Below are positions 1 to 13,149 of a DNA stretch of 64,000 nt, one piece after another; position 1 is the stretch's first letter; each line of letters starts with the position of its first letter. Under the pieces are notes generated by a model. That model did not search any database, was not told the origin of the DNA, and saw only the letters and a list, made by a program, of their open reading frames with translations. Made by a program: the position numbers and the translations under genes. Source of the DNA: Aphrophora alni (taxonomy: Eukaryota > Arthropoda > Insecta > Hemiptera > Aphrophoridae); assembly GCA_963513935.1 (NCBI GenBank), contig OY740774.1, positions 95,301,668-95,365,667 on the forward strand, given 5' to 3'.

Positions 1-2100
1 TACAACTTACTTACTAAGAAACAGTCGAGCCTAGTAATAATATTTTTACTAGGCAATAGAATTTTATTTTTATTGTTATTGTTAAAAGCAAAGTTAGATA
101 ATGAATTTATTTATTTTTGTATGATTTTTTTAAAGTTTCTTGTTTTTTTTTCTGTTATGGATTATTTTATTTTTTATTATATTAAGTATCTGTATAAGCT
201 ACAGAATGCGATAATAAATTAGTTAATATTCATATATCACTTAAAACATATGATATACCTTATGATAAATGTGTGTTTTTCTGACCGTATAAAATTTATT
301 TTAATATATGTAATTTGGAAGTGTTTATAGATTAAATGAATCGTTTATAACACTAACATTTACAATAATTACGATAAAAATATGTATAAATATCACAAAT
401 ATTTATTAGAAAAACAAGAAGGTTAACTTAACATTACATTGCACATTATAACTTAGAGTTTAATTCATTACAACAATTGTAACATTACGTAAAACAAATA
501 TATATCTGCCGGTAAATATATGATTTTTTTATCAGAATATCTACGTACAAATATTATATGTTGTTAAAAAATAAGTGAAATCTCCTTAACACCTCACTAC
601 CTAACTACACATTTAGAATAAACTTTGCTTCACGAACTAATACAGAAATTAATATTTAATTTAGATTTTATACAAATAAATTCAATTTATATTCGAAATA
701 AAGTTTAAATACGCAAAGTGATCCCAAAATATCTTCCTAAATAGATTCACTACATATATACATTTAGATATAAGGAACATATTTAAAATGTTCTATACAA
801 GATAACCACAACGGAAATCTATATTTATGGTCTTAAATATATATGTATAAATTAGGTATCTAACTTTTACTTTCAAATTACGAAACGGAAATTGAATCCA
901 TAAATAAATTTATCGATCTCAAGTACAATTTACAGACGTAAGTTTTTCTCCATTTCCGTATGAGAATCTGCTTTGCGTTCAACTTATTTATTGCTTGAAA
1001 CCTAAAAGTTATTTATACAGCAAGGTTTAAATTGTTAATATAAGCAGGGTTTGTCTGTTATTTATTGGCCGTTCCTTTTTGGGAAAGAGTTATTACAAAG
1101 ATTTTATTTGTGTAATTTAAAGATGGAATCATAAAACATGCAGTGATTCTGACTCAAAGAAAGTGAATTTAGGATGAGGTCATCAGTTAAATATCTTTAC
1201 ATTCTGTGAGCATTATTACTAAAGAACTTGTCATTTACACTAAATTTTGCCCATTTAGTATAAATTTCGAAGGGATCTAGAATAAACTTATGAACAATTT
1301 ATTAGTAATATAAAAACTTCTTCTGATTTAAATAATTTTTTATAGATAATTTTCTTTCAGTAAGTTATATAAAGCAGCGTATCTCTCATTGTATACCAAT
1401 TAAAATCAGGATACTAAAACACTCATGTGGACTTTCTGCGATGAAGTTTTAAAGTTTAGCTAAACACAACAGTTGTAAGAAGATTACCTTTAAATACAAG
1501 TAAAATTGTTTACTTTCTACGCTGTAAACCATTGCCCGAAATAGAACGACTAATTGTAAAATGTTCCCCACAATATCCTGCTGTTAAAATTCACATCATA
1601 TCAAGAGCGAAAACGCTGTTAACGGATTGAATAGGAAACTTGATTTGTATTGGTAGTTGAATATCACAAGATACATTAACTGAAAAACTCTTTGATATGA
1701 CCGCCATTATACTGTTTATTTTCTGAATTACAATAGAGTTCTATATGCGAGTTCTCCAATATGAAATATCATTTTCCCTTCTTTATATTAATGGTTGTTA
1801 TCGTGTATGACTGACGGCATGTAGAAAATCACTTTTTCTGTTTCCTCAGGTCATGAAAAGACCAATCAAAATACGGTAGTAGAAATTATTGACAATTACC
1901 AAACCTACTTCATACTTTGTTGACTAAAACTAGAACTTTCATTCATAATAAACAGCTGCACTCTGTCAAAGTGTTCAACACATTTATAAGAAATTCAACT
2001 ATCTTGATGTTACATATATTTTAAGGCTAATGAGAACATGAGACACATAAATATAATTCTATGTTACACGTTTAAACCTTTGAAAGTCCAAGTATTCTCC
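1..2100. other. AT-rich non-coding DNA, nothing recognised
   Basis: I see no open frame with protein-like composition, no tRNA boxes and no tandem repeat here. The sequence is A+T rich with short homopolymer runs. It is probably intronic or intergenic. Confidence 0.6.
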
Positions 2101-2108
2101 GGATATCA

Positions 2109-2166
2109 TACGTCAATGGAGACATCATGACGTAACATAAAGCTGACGTCACAATGCGTCAACTTG
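2109..2166. promoter_or_regulatory. Cluster of CRE/ATF-like motifs
   Basis: Within about 58 bases there are four cAMP-response-element-like cores: ACGTCA at 2110, TGACGTAA at 2128, the perfect palindrome TGACGTCA at 2144-2151, and GCGTCAA at about 2157. CG dinucleotides are rare in the surrounding DNA, so the density is notable. CREB/ATF bZIP factors are known to bind TGACGTCA. A regulatory role here is inference only, since no promoter or exon is visible next to it. Confidence 0.25.
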
Positions 2167-2169
2167 ACT

Positions 2170-3340
2170 TTAAGCTTGTATATTTGGTAATTTGTAATGT
2201 TTTTTCTATGTTATTAAAACACCATGTTTAACAAAAAGCTGAAGAAATTGCAAATATATTTATTTAGTAAATAATAATGTAAACCCTATTTATTATACAT
2301 TTATGGAATTATATTTAAATATCTTGAACTTTTTCAAATCATACGTATATAAAAATATACTTATTAATTTTATTTACGTGAATAATTTATTGATTTGATT
2401 ATTTTCTTTCGATATTTTTGAGTTAAAATAACTTTTAAAATCCACTTCTAACTGATAACAATTTTTAATCTTTACTTTAACCGTAGGCTACTTAACGTAC
2501 TATCCGTTTTCCAGTACTAGGAATAAATAAATTAACAAGTAGACAAATCTGCTTCTATAGATATTTTTAGAGAAATATATACCTCACAACGAAACTGCCA
2601 GTAATCTAATTTTACCGGTAAATTGTATAAAACAATTGCTTTACCAAATATTATGATTGCTTTCAAATATTAATTATGATTTAAAATTTGTTTTTATTGC
2701 GACTACTACAGTAAAATTTTCAATATCTAAATTATTGGACAGTTTATCCTCTGCATAAAAGTTCACTAGTTTGACGATGTTAATATTGTATTTAAACCTA
2801 CATCTGTGAACAGATTTAACGTTTGCATTTAATTTGTATTTCTTTAAAAACTATCGTCCTACACTAATTGTACTACAAGTTCTAAAATTTAGTACTGTGA
2901 CTGACATCAGGAAGAATTTGTGATTTATAAATTAGAACGCTGGTTCTGGTAGTAAACTCTTTATATGTTTTATTTTTATATTAAAAATTAAATATGCTGC
3001 TATAGATATCGTAGGTTAAAGATAATTAATTAAAATAGAGGTATAATATATAGTGGCAATAATTAGAACTTCATTACAAATTTAATCAGCTTCACAGATT
3101 GTTCAACTGTACAAAATTGGTTGCTATGGAAGCAAAACTTATTATTTTCTATCTAGGTTACCTGTTTGCTTGCTGTCCTTTATGTAATATAGGCTTTGTA
3201 TTGTGGTTTTATTTGATCTCGTTTATATGTAATGTTAGTTTTTGACTGATCAGACCTAGTTTCAAGTTGAGTTCTTATCTTAAATTATATAAGTAGTTTT
3301 AGTTTCTAACTTGTTACTAGACTACTAGAATAGTTTGTTG
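2170..3340. other. AT-rich non-coding DNA, nothing recognised
   Basis: No coding signal, RNA gene or clear repeat was seen. Confidence 0.5.
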
Positions 3341-3353
3341 TTTTAGTTTTACA

Positions 3354-3412
3354 CTTGATAATGAGTGTTGATTTATACGTTCGAAACGTAGCGCATTATT
3401 ATCATAAACACA
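3354..3412 (+). other. Possible Penelope-type terminal hairpin motif (weak copy)
   Basis: A TTGATAATG box precedes a possible 6-bp stem (GAGTGT with ATACGTTC, two wobble pairs) that leads directly into GAAACG at 3383-3388. This has the same order of parts as the stronger motifs near 39.96 and 62.51 kb. No clean second hairpin follows. The block TGATTTAT...GTTCGAAACGT is shared with the copy at about 60.07 kb, which suggests a common repeat. It is probably a decayed element terminus. Confidence 0.25.
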
Positions 3413-3492
3413 AATTATGGCAAATTTCCGATTAAGCATATTTATAAAATGAACTATCCAATGTTATTAAATAAATTTAAAACCAGATTAGG

Positions 3493-3520
3493 TAACCTAA
3501 CCTCAAAACCGGTTAGGTTA
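3493..3520. repeat. Short perfect inverted repeat with TTAGG-like arms
   Basis: The arms TAACCTAACC (3493-3502) and GGTTAGGTTA (3511-3520) are exact reverse complements around an 8-nt spacer. The arms contain TTAGG/CCTAA, the telomere unit of many arthropods. Two units are too few to call this an interstitial telomere. Confidence 0.55.
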
Positions 3521-4045
3521 ATAAATTGAGGTACGTAATAACAAATTTCGTTTCATTAGCAACCAATTTGTAAAGATTAATATATTATTGATTATTAAAT
3601 ATGTAGTGCAGCTCTTACTATTACTGTTAGGAATAATTGCACTATTGTATTTAGATAACCTTCCCTGGAATAAATGAACTCATAAACCGAATTTCGATCG
3701 ATCTCCAGCGGATTGGATGTTCTAGTTTGGGGATAGTGGGGGAATATGGAACAAATTACTTTTTTGTTTGTATGGATTTTTAGGTTTTTCAATTGCTTAA
3801 GACACTGCGAAACATGAAACAATTTATTTTCCTCTTATTTTGACAGTTTTTAAGGACAATTGCCTGAAAATTCCTTTAATTTGGCCGCTGATTTTTAAGT
3901 TATAAAAATCATCACAAAATTGTTAAAATTGTGGGTTATTAATATAGAAAACCTATTGAAATCGAGTAAAATGGCGCACCACTTGGTGGTAAATGACGCA
4001 CACCAACATTTGAAATTTTTTACAAATTTTAATATTTATTTGCAG

Positions 4046-4071
4046 TTTTTTTTTTTTTTTTTTTTTTTTTT
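4046..4071. repeat. Poly-T tract (26 nt)
   Basis: An uninterrupted run of T. On the - strand it reads as poly-A and could be the tail of an old retroposed insert, but no element body was recognised beside it. Confidence 0.8.
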
Positions 4072-4079
4072 CACCATAA

Positions 4080-7000
4080 CTAACAAAAAAAGTGTTAATA
4101 ATAAGCATATCATTTTTAAAATTATCAATTTCATTTATTATCTGATATCTTATTATAAGCAAATTACACGTAGTAAATGTACACAAGTAATTTCATTAAA
4201 ATTATTGATAATAGAAACTAATCGATTAGAAATTACAACATTTTAAACAAAAAGTTATAAAACTAAAGAAAAAGAAAATTTTAGCAATTCGAAATTGGTT
4301 TTTGTTTCACGTAATCTGGTATTAGAAGTGGAACTTGAAAGCGTCCGTTTCGTCATATTCCACACTCTCTCCCAATTATATAATTTTAATCATTCATTAA
4401 TTGTTGAGAAACATGTCAATCACAAAATCAGATTGAATCACATAAGGTAGCTTCGATTTAATAATGTAATCAATCTAGGAAATAATTTACAATCAATATA
4501 GATATTGTATACAAATATGACCAACATCAAGAGTGTTTCATATCGTTTTAAAAGATAAACTATAAAGTACCGAATCGATTATTCAGAAAATGTTAATTTT
4601 GGAATCTGTAACAGATATTTGAAACATATGTTTTAAAGACAAAAACAGCTAAACATAGCAAGTGCCTGCCAACTATAATAATTTCTGGTTATGTTGGTCA
4701 CTCTACACAACCTAATTAATTAAAACTAACAGCCTGCAGTTACAATGGCATTGTTTTCTAGTCTAATTAGGCTGCGAGTACGATCCGATTGTTTATACAC
4801 AGACTCATAGAAAAGTTTTGAATCACCAGATTTACACAACCACATGTGTCGTTATCTTATATACAGCAGAAAACCAACTAAGAAGCTTTACGTCGTCGTG
4901 TTTTATAGAGTTCTTTTGATTATTTTAGTTTATGATTTACAATTAAACAAAACACATATAAATTTTTTCCATTATATACTCATGTTATTTCACTAGATAT
5001 TGGTGATAATAGTGTATAATGGTGACACTTCTACAGAAAGATATATTTGTTTGATAACAAGAAAAACAAAGTATAAATACAAGTACAATAGAGCAACACA
5101 GTCAACAAAGCACTAGAAATAACAACATCTATTTGAATTGGTGAGTTATCGTAAAACTCTTTAGAAGCTCTCATGCAGAGTAAATTATTATTAATGTCAG
5201 ATTACTTTTTTATGTTTGAAGAACAATCCATAGCTTTTTAATCTCATAAAAGTCTTCTTGTACCTTTCAACTTTCAAGAAGTTAAACAATGGAATGTAAA
5301 TCAAGGTTATATACCATTGGTGATGGCCTTTATCTTGCTTTGTTGTAAATACATCAATTTTATAGGGCTTTACTAGTTTTACTTATTATGTTTTCATAAT
5401 AAATACAGACAATCAATATGACTGCTATATAAAGATCACAATAACCCTTAATAAATTGTATTAAATATCATACACGAGATTGTAAAATAAACATTGTATT
5501 AGCCTACAAGTAGTATTGTCTGATGTAATTTGATATATACTTTGATTTTTTTCAAATAGCTTTACAGACGTCTGTGGGTTTAATCTGTAATACTCTTGTT
5601 TGGTGTCTGAGTGATTTTGTATTTTATTCCAGTATGATACAAAAACGTTAGTGTTGACCTAACATCATGGGTACTACTATTCGTATAACTCAATGTGTTG
5701 ACAATACGTTACTCGGTTGAAAGCCCTTCGTGAGCTGTTGAGCCAAATAATTACATACTATTTTTGCTATGATTTCTTTTAACCAATTTCCTCTTTAAAG
5801 GAGTTTATCACTTATATTACTCATGACAGTTTGAACATAGTGAGAGTTTTAGACTGAAGTGACTTCATAATTCATCCAAAACTTGTCAGGAAACGTTTGA
5901 TTGGGTTTCAGATAATTTACATTTTACAATTTAGGACCATATCTATATTTTATTCTATATTTTCTGTTCTTCAACAGCAGATGCATTTTTTATGGAAACA
6001 TGACTACCAATATTTTGTTTGTTTGTGTTCTTATAACTACAATATTTTTCATTCCTTATTTAAAAAAAATTATAAAGAAATATATTAATTTTAATACAAT
6101 AAAAGTTTTCTAATTTGGTTTTGGGACAGTTACCTTAAAATGTTTTAGACATTTGAACTGTTTGAAACAAAATTAACTAATTAAAATATGACCTTAATAT
6201 TTACATACAATACACGTTATCTTCATTTTTCCAACCGTTTACAACTGGTTGAACAACGTACATGTAATTAGGGATACATCGTTCTGCAAATCTAATGTTT
6301 TAGGCTCCGAATTTATAAATTTCTGTTTGACCCAGTACAATTCAAAGTAGATTCATTGACTAATCTCCAATATTCTCTACATTTGTTTATACGAGAAGGT
6401 AAAATTGAAATATTGAAGAGTATAACCTATTAACTACAATTACGCAATGTTATAGTTATACATTAGTTTCAGAGCTTGTCATAAAACCTAATGGATTGTT
6501 GACAAAACGAGGTCAATATTATTATATTGAGGACTGTGCATCCAACCATTTTAACCTTCAATCAAAACATACTTGACATCGTGGTGAAGAGTTCTCTTGT
6601 TATTTGTAGAGCTCTCTTTCGAAATAAACCACACAATAAGTATACTGTCTCAATGTTTTATCAATCTTATATTGATAATCAGTTTCTGTGAGACTACCAT
6701 AGAAACATAACTCTGAAATGAAAAATTCGATTACGCAAAACCGCATGATTATTTCTGTTGACTTATTTCAGTGTATATTGTTGGGGTTTTATGTACGTAA
6801 CACATTCCAAGAAAGAAAATTAAGCCATTTTCAAAATGCCCAACATTGTAAATTTAAATCGCTGCCATTTTGTAAAGGGAGAACCTTTTGAGATCTTCTT
6901 CTCCTAGTAGAGACGTTTGTTATGATATAAAACTTTACCTCACTAAAGATTTTCTTCTAACTCCCTGCGGGCCGACTCCATAAGTAGATGTATAATGTAT

Positions 7001-7440
7001 AGTTGCTGCAAAAAGTAGATTTTAAGGTATAGTATTGATGTGCAAGTTTTATTGCTTTATCTGCAATGGTTTATTAAATATAACGCCGTTGAAATACTTT
7101 TTGGACACCCTATATAATGGATATTATAAACAATATTTATTTTGTAGTGAACATATGATATTATAAACAGACATGTTGTTACCGTAAATTTGATTGTAAA
7201 ATGTTCGTACAATTTGAAAATGGCGTTTATCTAAGGTAATTCTGATGAAACCTACATCTGCTCCTAATATCTATTTTCGTATATCTGTTAACACCAATCC
7301 GAGATTGTTACAAACAGGTGGATATAAAAAAAACACTAAAATAAGTTGAAGTCGGTAGTATCAGTTCCATACCAAGTATGTTTATTTCTATAATGTATAT
7401 GAACCTTTATATACAAATGTTAACATTTTTGTAATAAATA
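4080..7440. other. AT-rich non-coding DNA, nothing recognised
   Basis: I see no convincing exon or transposon protein. A slightly GC-richer patch near 6840-6990 was not identified. Confidence 0.5.
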
Positions 7441-7443
7441 ATA

Positions 7444-8225
7444 TTTGTCTACAGTTGACGACAAAGTGGCATTTTGTTCATTTAAATTAGTTTGCAAAAC
7501 AGCTGATTTCTCAACAGTTTCACTTTGCCCACTACTTTGCACACTACTTTGCTCACTCCGAATGGCAACCGAACAAAACGAAATTTAGGTTAAGTTTATT
7601 TGAATTGATTTATAATATACAGGAAATGTCCCGTATGTAGGTTAGAATAATTCTTACATGTAAAATAACACAAATAAACAACAAAACAACGTTTTAAAGT
7701 TGAAAAAGGAAGTAATTATTCATAAAGATGATTGACAGTGTATGTATACGGAGAGTATTTTTTGTTTGCCGAGTTTTGAAGTTGGCAATCCCGTTTCCTC
7801 AACAATACATCTAAGTTATTTGTAATATTCATAAATAACCTCAGTTTTGACGTGAGAACTTCTACTCAGAGTTGATGTGTTGTTTAGCACTACTGCCATA
7901 TTTTGTGTAGTTGGTTTTAAAATATGGACAGTTCAGAGGGTGAAAACCTGTCAAATACCCCGCCTAAATTAGCGGAAAAAGCTAACGTTGTACTAAATCT
8001 CCTTCCTGTCAAATCAAGGAAAAAGTACGACCGCCAGTATGAACTGTTTTTATTGCCAAAATAACAACTGTAGACACAGTATAATGTGCAATTCGTGAGC
8101 AAAGTGTCTTTTTTAAACTCGATAAAATTGACGCACTCGGCAAGCCTCGTGCGTCAATATTTTTGCCACTTTGCCACTATATAAAGTGCCACTTTGCTCA
8201 CTAGTTGCACAAATAACTATTAATT
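7444..8225 (+). mobile_element. Non-autonomous element with AAAGTGGCA/TGCCACTTT ends
   Basis: The left end carries ACAAAGTGGCATTTTG near 7461. The right end carries the inverse, GTGCCACTTTGC, near 8187. Near the left end, three 12-bp units of the type CTTTGCnCACTA run over 7521-7558. Near the right end the CACTTTGC motif recurs several times (8100-8200). Between them lies the start of a protein-coding sequence at 7924. I infer a deleted derivative of a larger mobile element. The exact boundaries and any target-site duplication were not established. Confidence 0.35.
7924..8064 (+). pseudogene. N-terminal remnant of a possible Crypton-like tyrosine recombinase
   Basis: An ATG opens a 46-codon frame that ends at TAA (8062-8064). 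It has a hydrophilic N terminus and then, from about residue 22, VVLNLLPVKSRKKYDRQYEL. From memory, the pattern 'LLP.KSR..Y..QY..F' resembles the start of the N-terminal core-binding region of Crypton-type tyrosine recombinases and related domesticated proteins in arthropods. The catalytic R-H-R-Y domain is absent, and the expected continuation after the phenylalanine is lost. The base composition is clearly more GC-rich than the flanks. The family assignment is tentative. Confidence 0.35.
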
Positions 8226-8739
8226 AATGTTTTAGTAATGCAAAAGATAGAATGCTTTGTTTCTATCATTGCATCTAGTAATATAAAAGGTTATTTGTAC
8301 CTTAATTCAGAAAATCTAACTCAATTTTTCTCTTTAATATGAACAAGGAAAAAGTCCAAACCACAAAATAACACAACTACACAAAACTGTATAATAGTGT
8401 GCCACTGAAGATGATAGTGTTGTAGTGATTTATTTTTCTCTTTAAATCTCTCTCTAATATAACCATATCAGTACCCACTCTTTCATTAGTGGGTTACAAC
8501 CTCAACGCCATCTGCCTGTTCTATCTCAAATGTCTCTTTTACACAGTATAATCGGTAAAACGTTTATTTTTATAAAACAAAATGGCAGATTGTATTAATG
8601 TCTGTTTGGCATTTATTGATATTTGTCAAAGTTGGATCCAATAAGATGTACATCTGAAGAAAACCGAACAAAATCACGCCCCATCTTGAAAGCTAAGGAA
8701 CTGCTGTTTTGTTTATTCACACTGTACCTCTCTTGTAAA

Positions 8740-8950
8740 GAAAAGTACTAAGTAGCATCGCACCGCACAATGGCTTTATTATATTATTCCTCATAAAAAG
8801 GGTTACACATTATATGTTCTTCCTCTTGCAACTTTTCATCAACGATTAATTTTCCCGTCTTTCTTCTCTAGAACCTATAATCCCAAACATGACTTCAAAT
8901 AAATTGAACTATTCAAAAAGACTCAATTTAATACAACCCTTCATGCATGA
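8740..8950 (+). repeat. Dispersed repeat family C, copy 1
   Basis: By eye this aligns with 24480-24735: a CACAATGnCTTTAnT block, ATTATTCC, then a run around TTTTCATCnAnGATTA, CTTTCTTC and CCCAAAnTGA. The divergence is substantial. No coding potential is seen, and the parent element is unknown. Confidence 0.35.
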
Positions 8951-10594
8951 AATGACTGTGGTGATAGTTAATATAAATATGTATCTTTTTTTCAAAAAAC
9001 GATGTAGAAATATTCTATTGTTTTGTCTGTATGTATCCACACTGAGCTACTGGTGAAAGTCTCATTACATGACATATCATGTACGTTTTGTTTTTTAGAA
9101 CGATTTTTATTCTATCCCTAACCTCGTCACTTCATTTAGTAGGTAACTTGTTTTTGGAATACCTCTATCTTTAAAAAGTACTTAATTACATTGAGTATTT
9201 ATGTATATATACTTATATGTGTCTTTATTAAATTAAATTCCTCATGTCTTTACACACAAAAAATACTTCATTGTTATATTTTCATTAAAGTGTTTTGATA
9301 TAAAATAAAATATTTATCAAGATAAATGGTTTCTACTGAATTTGAAACAATTACTTCCTCGCGGAAGTTTGATCTACTTTATGTTTGCATCGTTAATCTC
9401 AAAAGGAAAATAGTTTTAATCAAAGTTTGTTTGTTTGCAGTTATTGTTGTTTCTATAAAAAGTTTTGAAATATTAATAAATATTAGAATCGTAAATCAAT
9501 TCCAGTAGTTTATCTTAAGAAACTGTTTTAAAACAACTAACTGTTTTAATTCAAAACGCTCGTATTTTGTTGTTCTTTTCATTCAAGTTTTAAAATAAAT
9601 ATAATAGTATTAAATGCAACCTAGAAAAAAATTGTATTGAATATGAATAAGTAACGAAATCATAAAGTAATATAAATATTATGTAGAATGCAGAGTAATA
9701 CAAAGTATTATGGTTACAATAAACGGAGCAAAAAAATTAATAAACTCTCTCACACACACCACTTATCAAAATCAAATAAATACGAAACAAATCGTTACCA
9801 AAATGTCAGTTCAGTAGTTGTCAGACAAAAGAAAAATTAAATCTGGACACCGTGTTTGAAAAAATATATATAAATAGACCCTTAAATTCCTTCGCCTGAC
9901 TCATAAACGGAATCAAAGTATTAATTAAAAAACATCATTTTTAATTATAATTAAGCTTGTAATGACGTAATAGATTTTTATTTTGTTTTCTTTACGAATT
10001 ATCTCAAAACCATACTCTTTTCCCATGGTAGGAAATCCGCGTACATCAATTAATATAGGTAGACCTTCTCTGATATCTAACCGTTTATGGGATACTAACG
10101 AGTAGGTGGAGAGAGGAGGAGATGCCTTTAAAGGTAGAAGTTTGGCGAAGAAAACCAAAGACCTATGGATTTGTCTAGACTTTATTTACTTGTTTGTTTA
10201 TACATCTTAAGACTATATTTTCCCACGTATAAAAACAACTTAAAAGTAGGTGGCCGTATTTAATTCACCTTTAGCGCTTTATAATTTTCAACAGACCACC
10301 AGATTTGTTGTAACTATATGCCCTCTGAAAATATTTTGTTTTCATTGAAAGAGTGTTTACATAATTAAGAACGATCCATTTATAAAATGATTCCAACTTA
10401 CAACTTAGGATATCTAAATAGTTATAACAGATAATAAGTTGTAATCTCAAGCACACGTTTCATATATAAAAACTCACTTTATTTCCATATCTTACATAAT
10501 CCACTTAAAATACAGAAATTTTTTTTTCAGAACACGAGCATTTATCCTGGTAAAGAAATAGCACAAACAAAATAATAATATTTTACAAGTTCAA

Positions 10595-10745
10595 TATACT
10601 TAATTTTCTGTAGCTGTATTAAGCTACAAAAGTATAACTTCATTATAATTTCCATTTCCAACTTTAATACTGAAGCTGAAAATATATGTAGGGATCAATC
10701 GTTAAAGACTGCAGTGCTACTTGTGCTTAGGCAAACAGGTTGGTT
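10595..10745 (-). repeat. Dispersed repeat family A, inverted fragment
   Basis: The reverse complement matches 16915-17045: GCTTCAGTATTAAAGTTGG followed by an AATGGAnATTATAATG-type block and AGCTTAATACnnCTACAG. It is an inverted diverged copy of the same family. Confidence 0.5.
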
Positions 10746-11734
10746 TCTCTTTTTATTACGCATAATTTTATCGTTTGACGCACGGAATTTATTTTTTTTT
10801 AAATCACTTTTATAGATAGTTTTATTTCAATATTACAATTTTTACTTCAACTTGTTTTAATGTCGACTATTGAATATTTAATATGGAATCAAATATAGAA
10901 ATAGTAGCTAATACCATTACAAAAACGTTAACGATCTGGATCATAAATTAACTACAATATGTATTGTTAACAAAGAATGAAATATACTTATTTAATGATT
11001 TGTTCATATTTTGGAAAATTTATATTTCAAGACGAAATATAAATAGATTGGTTTATGAACGTGTTAAAAATTGTTCCAAGTAGATTTGAAATCAGTGATA
11101 CGCTTGTAGTTTCACTTACTTTGAAATTAAAACTATTTTGTTAGTTCATTGTGCATAAACCATTTTTTTTTAGACAAATGAACAATAATAAATTGTACTT
11201 TGGTTGATTTAAATCATAGAATAAGGTTTGTTTTATTTATTTTTCAGTGACGTTTCATACAATACATTTAAATAAATATTTGTTCTGATTGATCCTGCAT
11301 GAAGCCACAGATTAGATAGGCCTCATCAGGATCTGGTGTACCAGACCAGAAAGCTAATATTAGAGGTAAACACAACATGTATGTCAGGTAATGTTGACGT
11401 AGGTCTAGATAGGACAGATGAGATTGCAATAGGGCGCATTGGTTGACATTGGATGTATGGTGCAACAATCAGTTTTGATTCGCTAAAGTGATATATACCT
11501 GTTTAATCAATTTACGTTACTGAATCAATAATTATGCTACCAGCCTTTTATTTTACTAAAAGTATATTTTTGAAGAAAAAAATCCGCCAATGAATTAGTA
11601 CCAGAAAATTTACTTAAATTAGAAAAAAATCTGTGAGGGTAGCCACAAATTTAAAATTTTTTAATTACTCTGGTGTAGGTAATTAGAGATATGCTCTAGG
11701 TAATGTGTATTATAAATTCTCTTGATACAGTTGT

Positions 11735-11931
11735 TTACAAAAACCCACAAATTGTTAGAAACAGACTTTGTGATTTTGGTTTACAGACATGTAAAAGCGC
11801 GAAAACCCTAAGTATAGTTCCCATTCTTCGCCGTAGTGATCGGCAATTTGGAGCAAGTTGTGCAAACGCCTCTTTGGCCTGCCTTATCTTTGCGAGACAT
11901 CTTCTACTCTTTGATACTACACTGTAATAAT
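11735..11931 (-). pseudogene. Degraded LINE reverse-transcriptase C-terminal fragment (tentative)
   Basis: Read on the - strand, one frame gives KIRQAKEAFAQLAP followed by a basic stretch and then RVFALLHV. Known LINE reverse transcriptases have, just before the 'LLYGCETW' motif, a segment of the form RI.KA..AF..L..IW.S......K.R.F. The resemblance is good over about 25 residues, but the LLYG motif itself is lost and frames are interrupted. The segment is clearly GC-richer than its surroundings. A separate GC-richer patch at 11280-11470 may belong to the same insert but was not identified. Confidence 0.35.
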
Positions 11932-12493
11932 TAATAAGAGTTCTTGGTTCCTTGAGTTAAGCCTCCCAGGTTTCCTTCGTTTACCTAAATTTATCTTAAA
12001 GGTACAGGCTCTGCAAAAAAAAGTGTAATATGTATTTTTGATATTCTCTTTCAAATGTAAAATGACTTATTCATTGAATTATGTAGTTTTTGTGGGGTTG
12101 AATGATTCACAGAATAAAAATCGAAGCTAAAACATAAATAAACTAATAAAGAGAATAACTTTAAAATGTTGTGGAGATTTACTACTTCAAAGTGGCCTAC
12201 CGTCAAGCTGTGGAGGGAAACCATTTTGAACTTGAGAAGAAATAACCAGGGTATGATTTATAATAAATGAATCTTTGTAATTTTTTTTTGTGGTCGTGAT
12301 GAATTAATTCCAAAATACAAAATTAATAGTTTTAGTGTTTAAAGGGTAAATAGAAATTTACTTAATTGAAGTTTATCAAAATACAGAAAAGTAATTGCTA
12401 CATATTTTATTTCCATTATTTTCCTAGAGTCAGAAACTAAAATAAATTGCGAATAAAAATAAAACTGATGATATGAGATGGTTATTTTAGATA

Positions 12494-13145
12494 AGGTTTC
12501 CAATAAACAAGACCGGTATGAGAGTGTTCAGCTACAAACAACAAATTATAGATGACATATAACAGTTATAATATGTATATTATAGTTAATGTATCACTTA
12601 AAATACAAAAGGGTGACATTTTTCTTTACACACTGTTTTAAATATCTTTACCGGCAGCTATTATTACGGAAAGAGGTTAGATTAATTTATGTAGTTTGTA
12701 ATCTATTAAAACGACTTTTAATAATAGATACCAATTGGTGGATTTTTACATTAAAAATTGTAGTTGGCACACAACACTACATGTATAGTATGTAAAAGGG
12801 GATGAATGCATCACATAACACTGAAAACATGTTTTAAAGAAAACATTTGTATGAGTTAGGTTTTTACATTGTTCCAAGCTTAAACTACATTTAAATGTTC
12901 CATCACTATTTGGTCAACCATTGTATTATATTTTAAAAGTATAAGTTTTTGCTGATCAAGCTTCTAATTCAATGTTAATGACCATTTCCTTTCCTGTGTA
13001 GTAGTTTTCCTGTAACTTAATTCTTCCCTTATTCTTGTAAAATGCAATTACTTAACTTGGAAGACAAATAAAACCTACATCTAACTTGTAATTATATTCC
13101 TCAGAGAACGTTCTCTTTTAAGAAGATCAATAAACGCAGCAAATG
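12494..13145 (+). repeat. Dispersed repeat family A, copy 1
   Basis: It shares with 17203-17915 a collinear series of blocks. It starts at AATAAACAAGAC, passes GTTATAAT...TATAGTTAATGTA and TAAAAATTGTAGTTGGCAC, and ends in TTGGAAGACAAATAAAACC and TAACTTGTAATTA. Divergence by eye is about 25-30% with many indels. No protein coding is visible. It may be the 3' non-coding part of an unrecognised transposon. Confidence 0.55.
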
Positions 13146-13149
13146 AGTT

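Noticed and set aside
3920..4246. 108-codon frame across the poly-T tract
   Set aside because: The run encodes poly-Phe and the rest is AT-driven composition.
12166..12250. Possible first coding exon: ATG followed by a basic, Trp-rich peptide (MLWRFTTSKWPTVKLWRETI) and a GTATGA donor
   Set aside because: The peptide could pass for a mitochondrial presequence, but there is no promoter evidence, the donor context is average, and no second exon was found. Kept only as a weak possibility.
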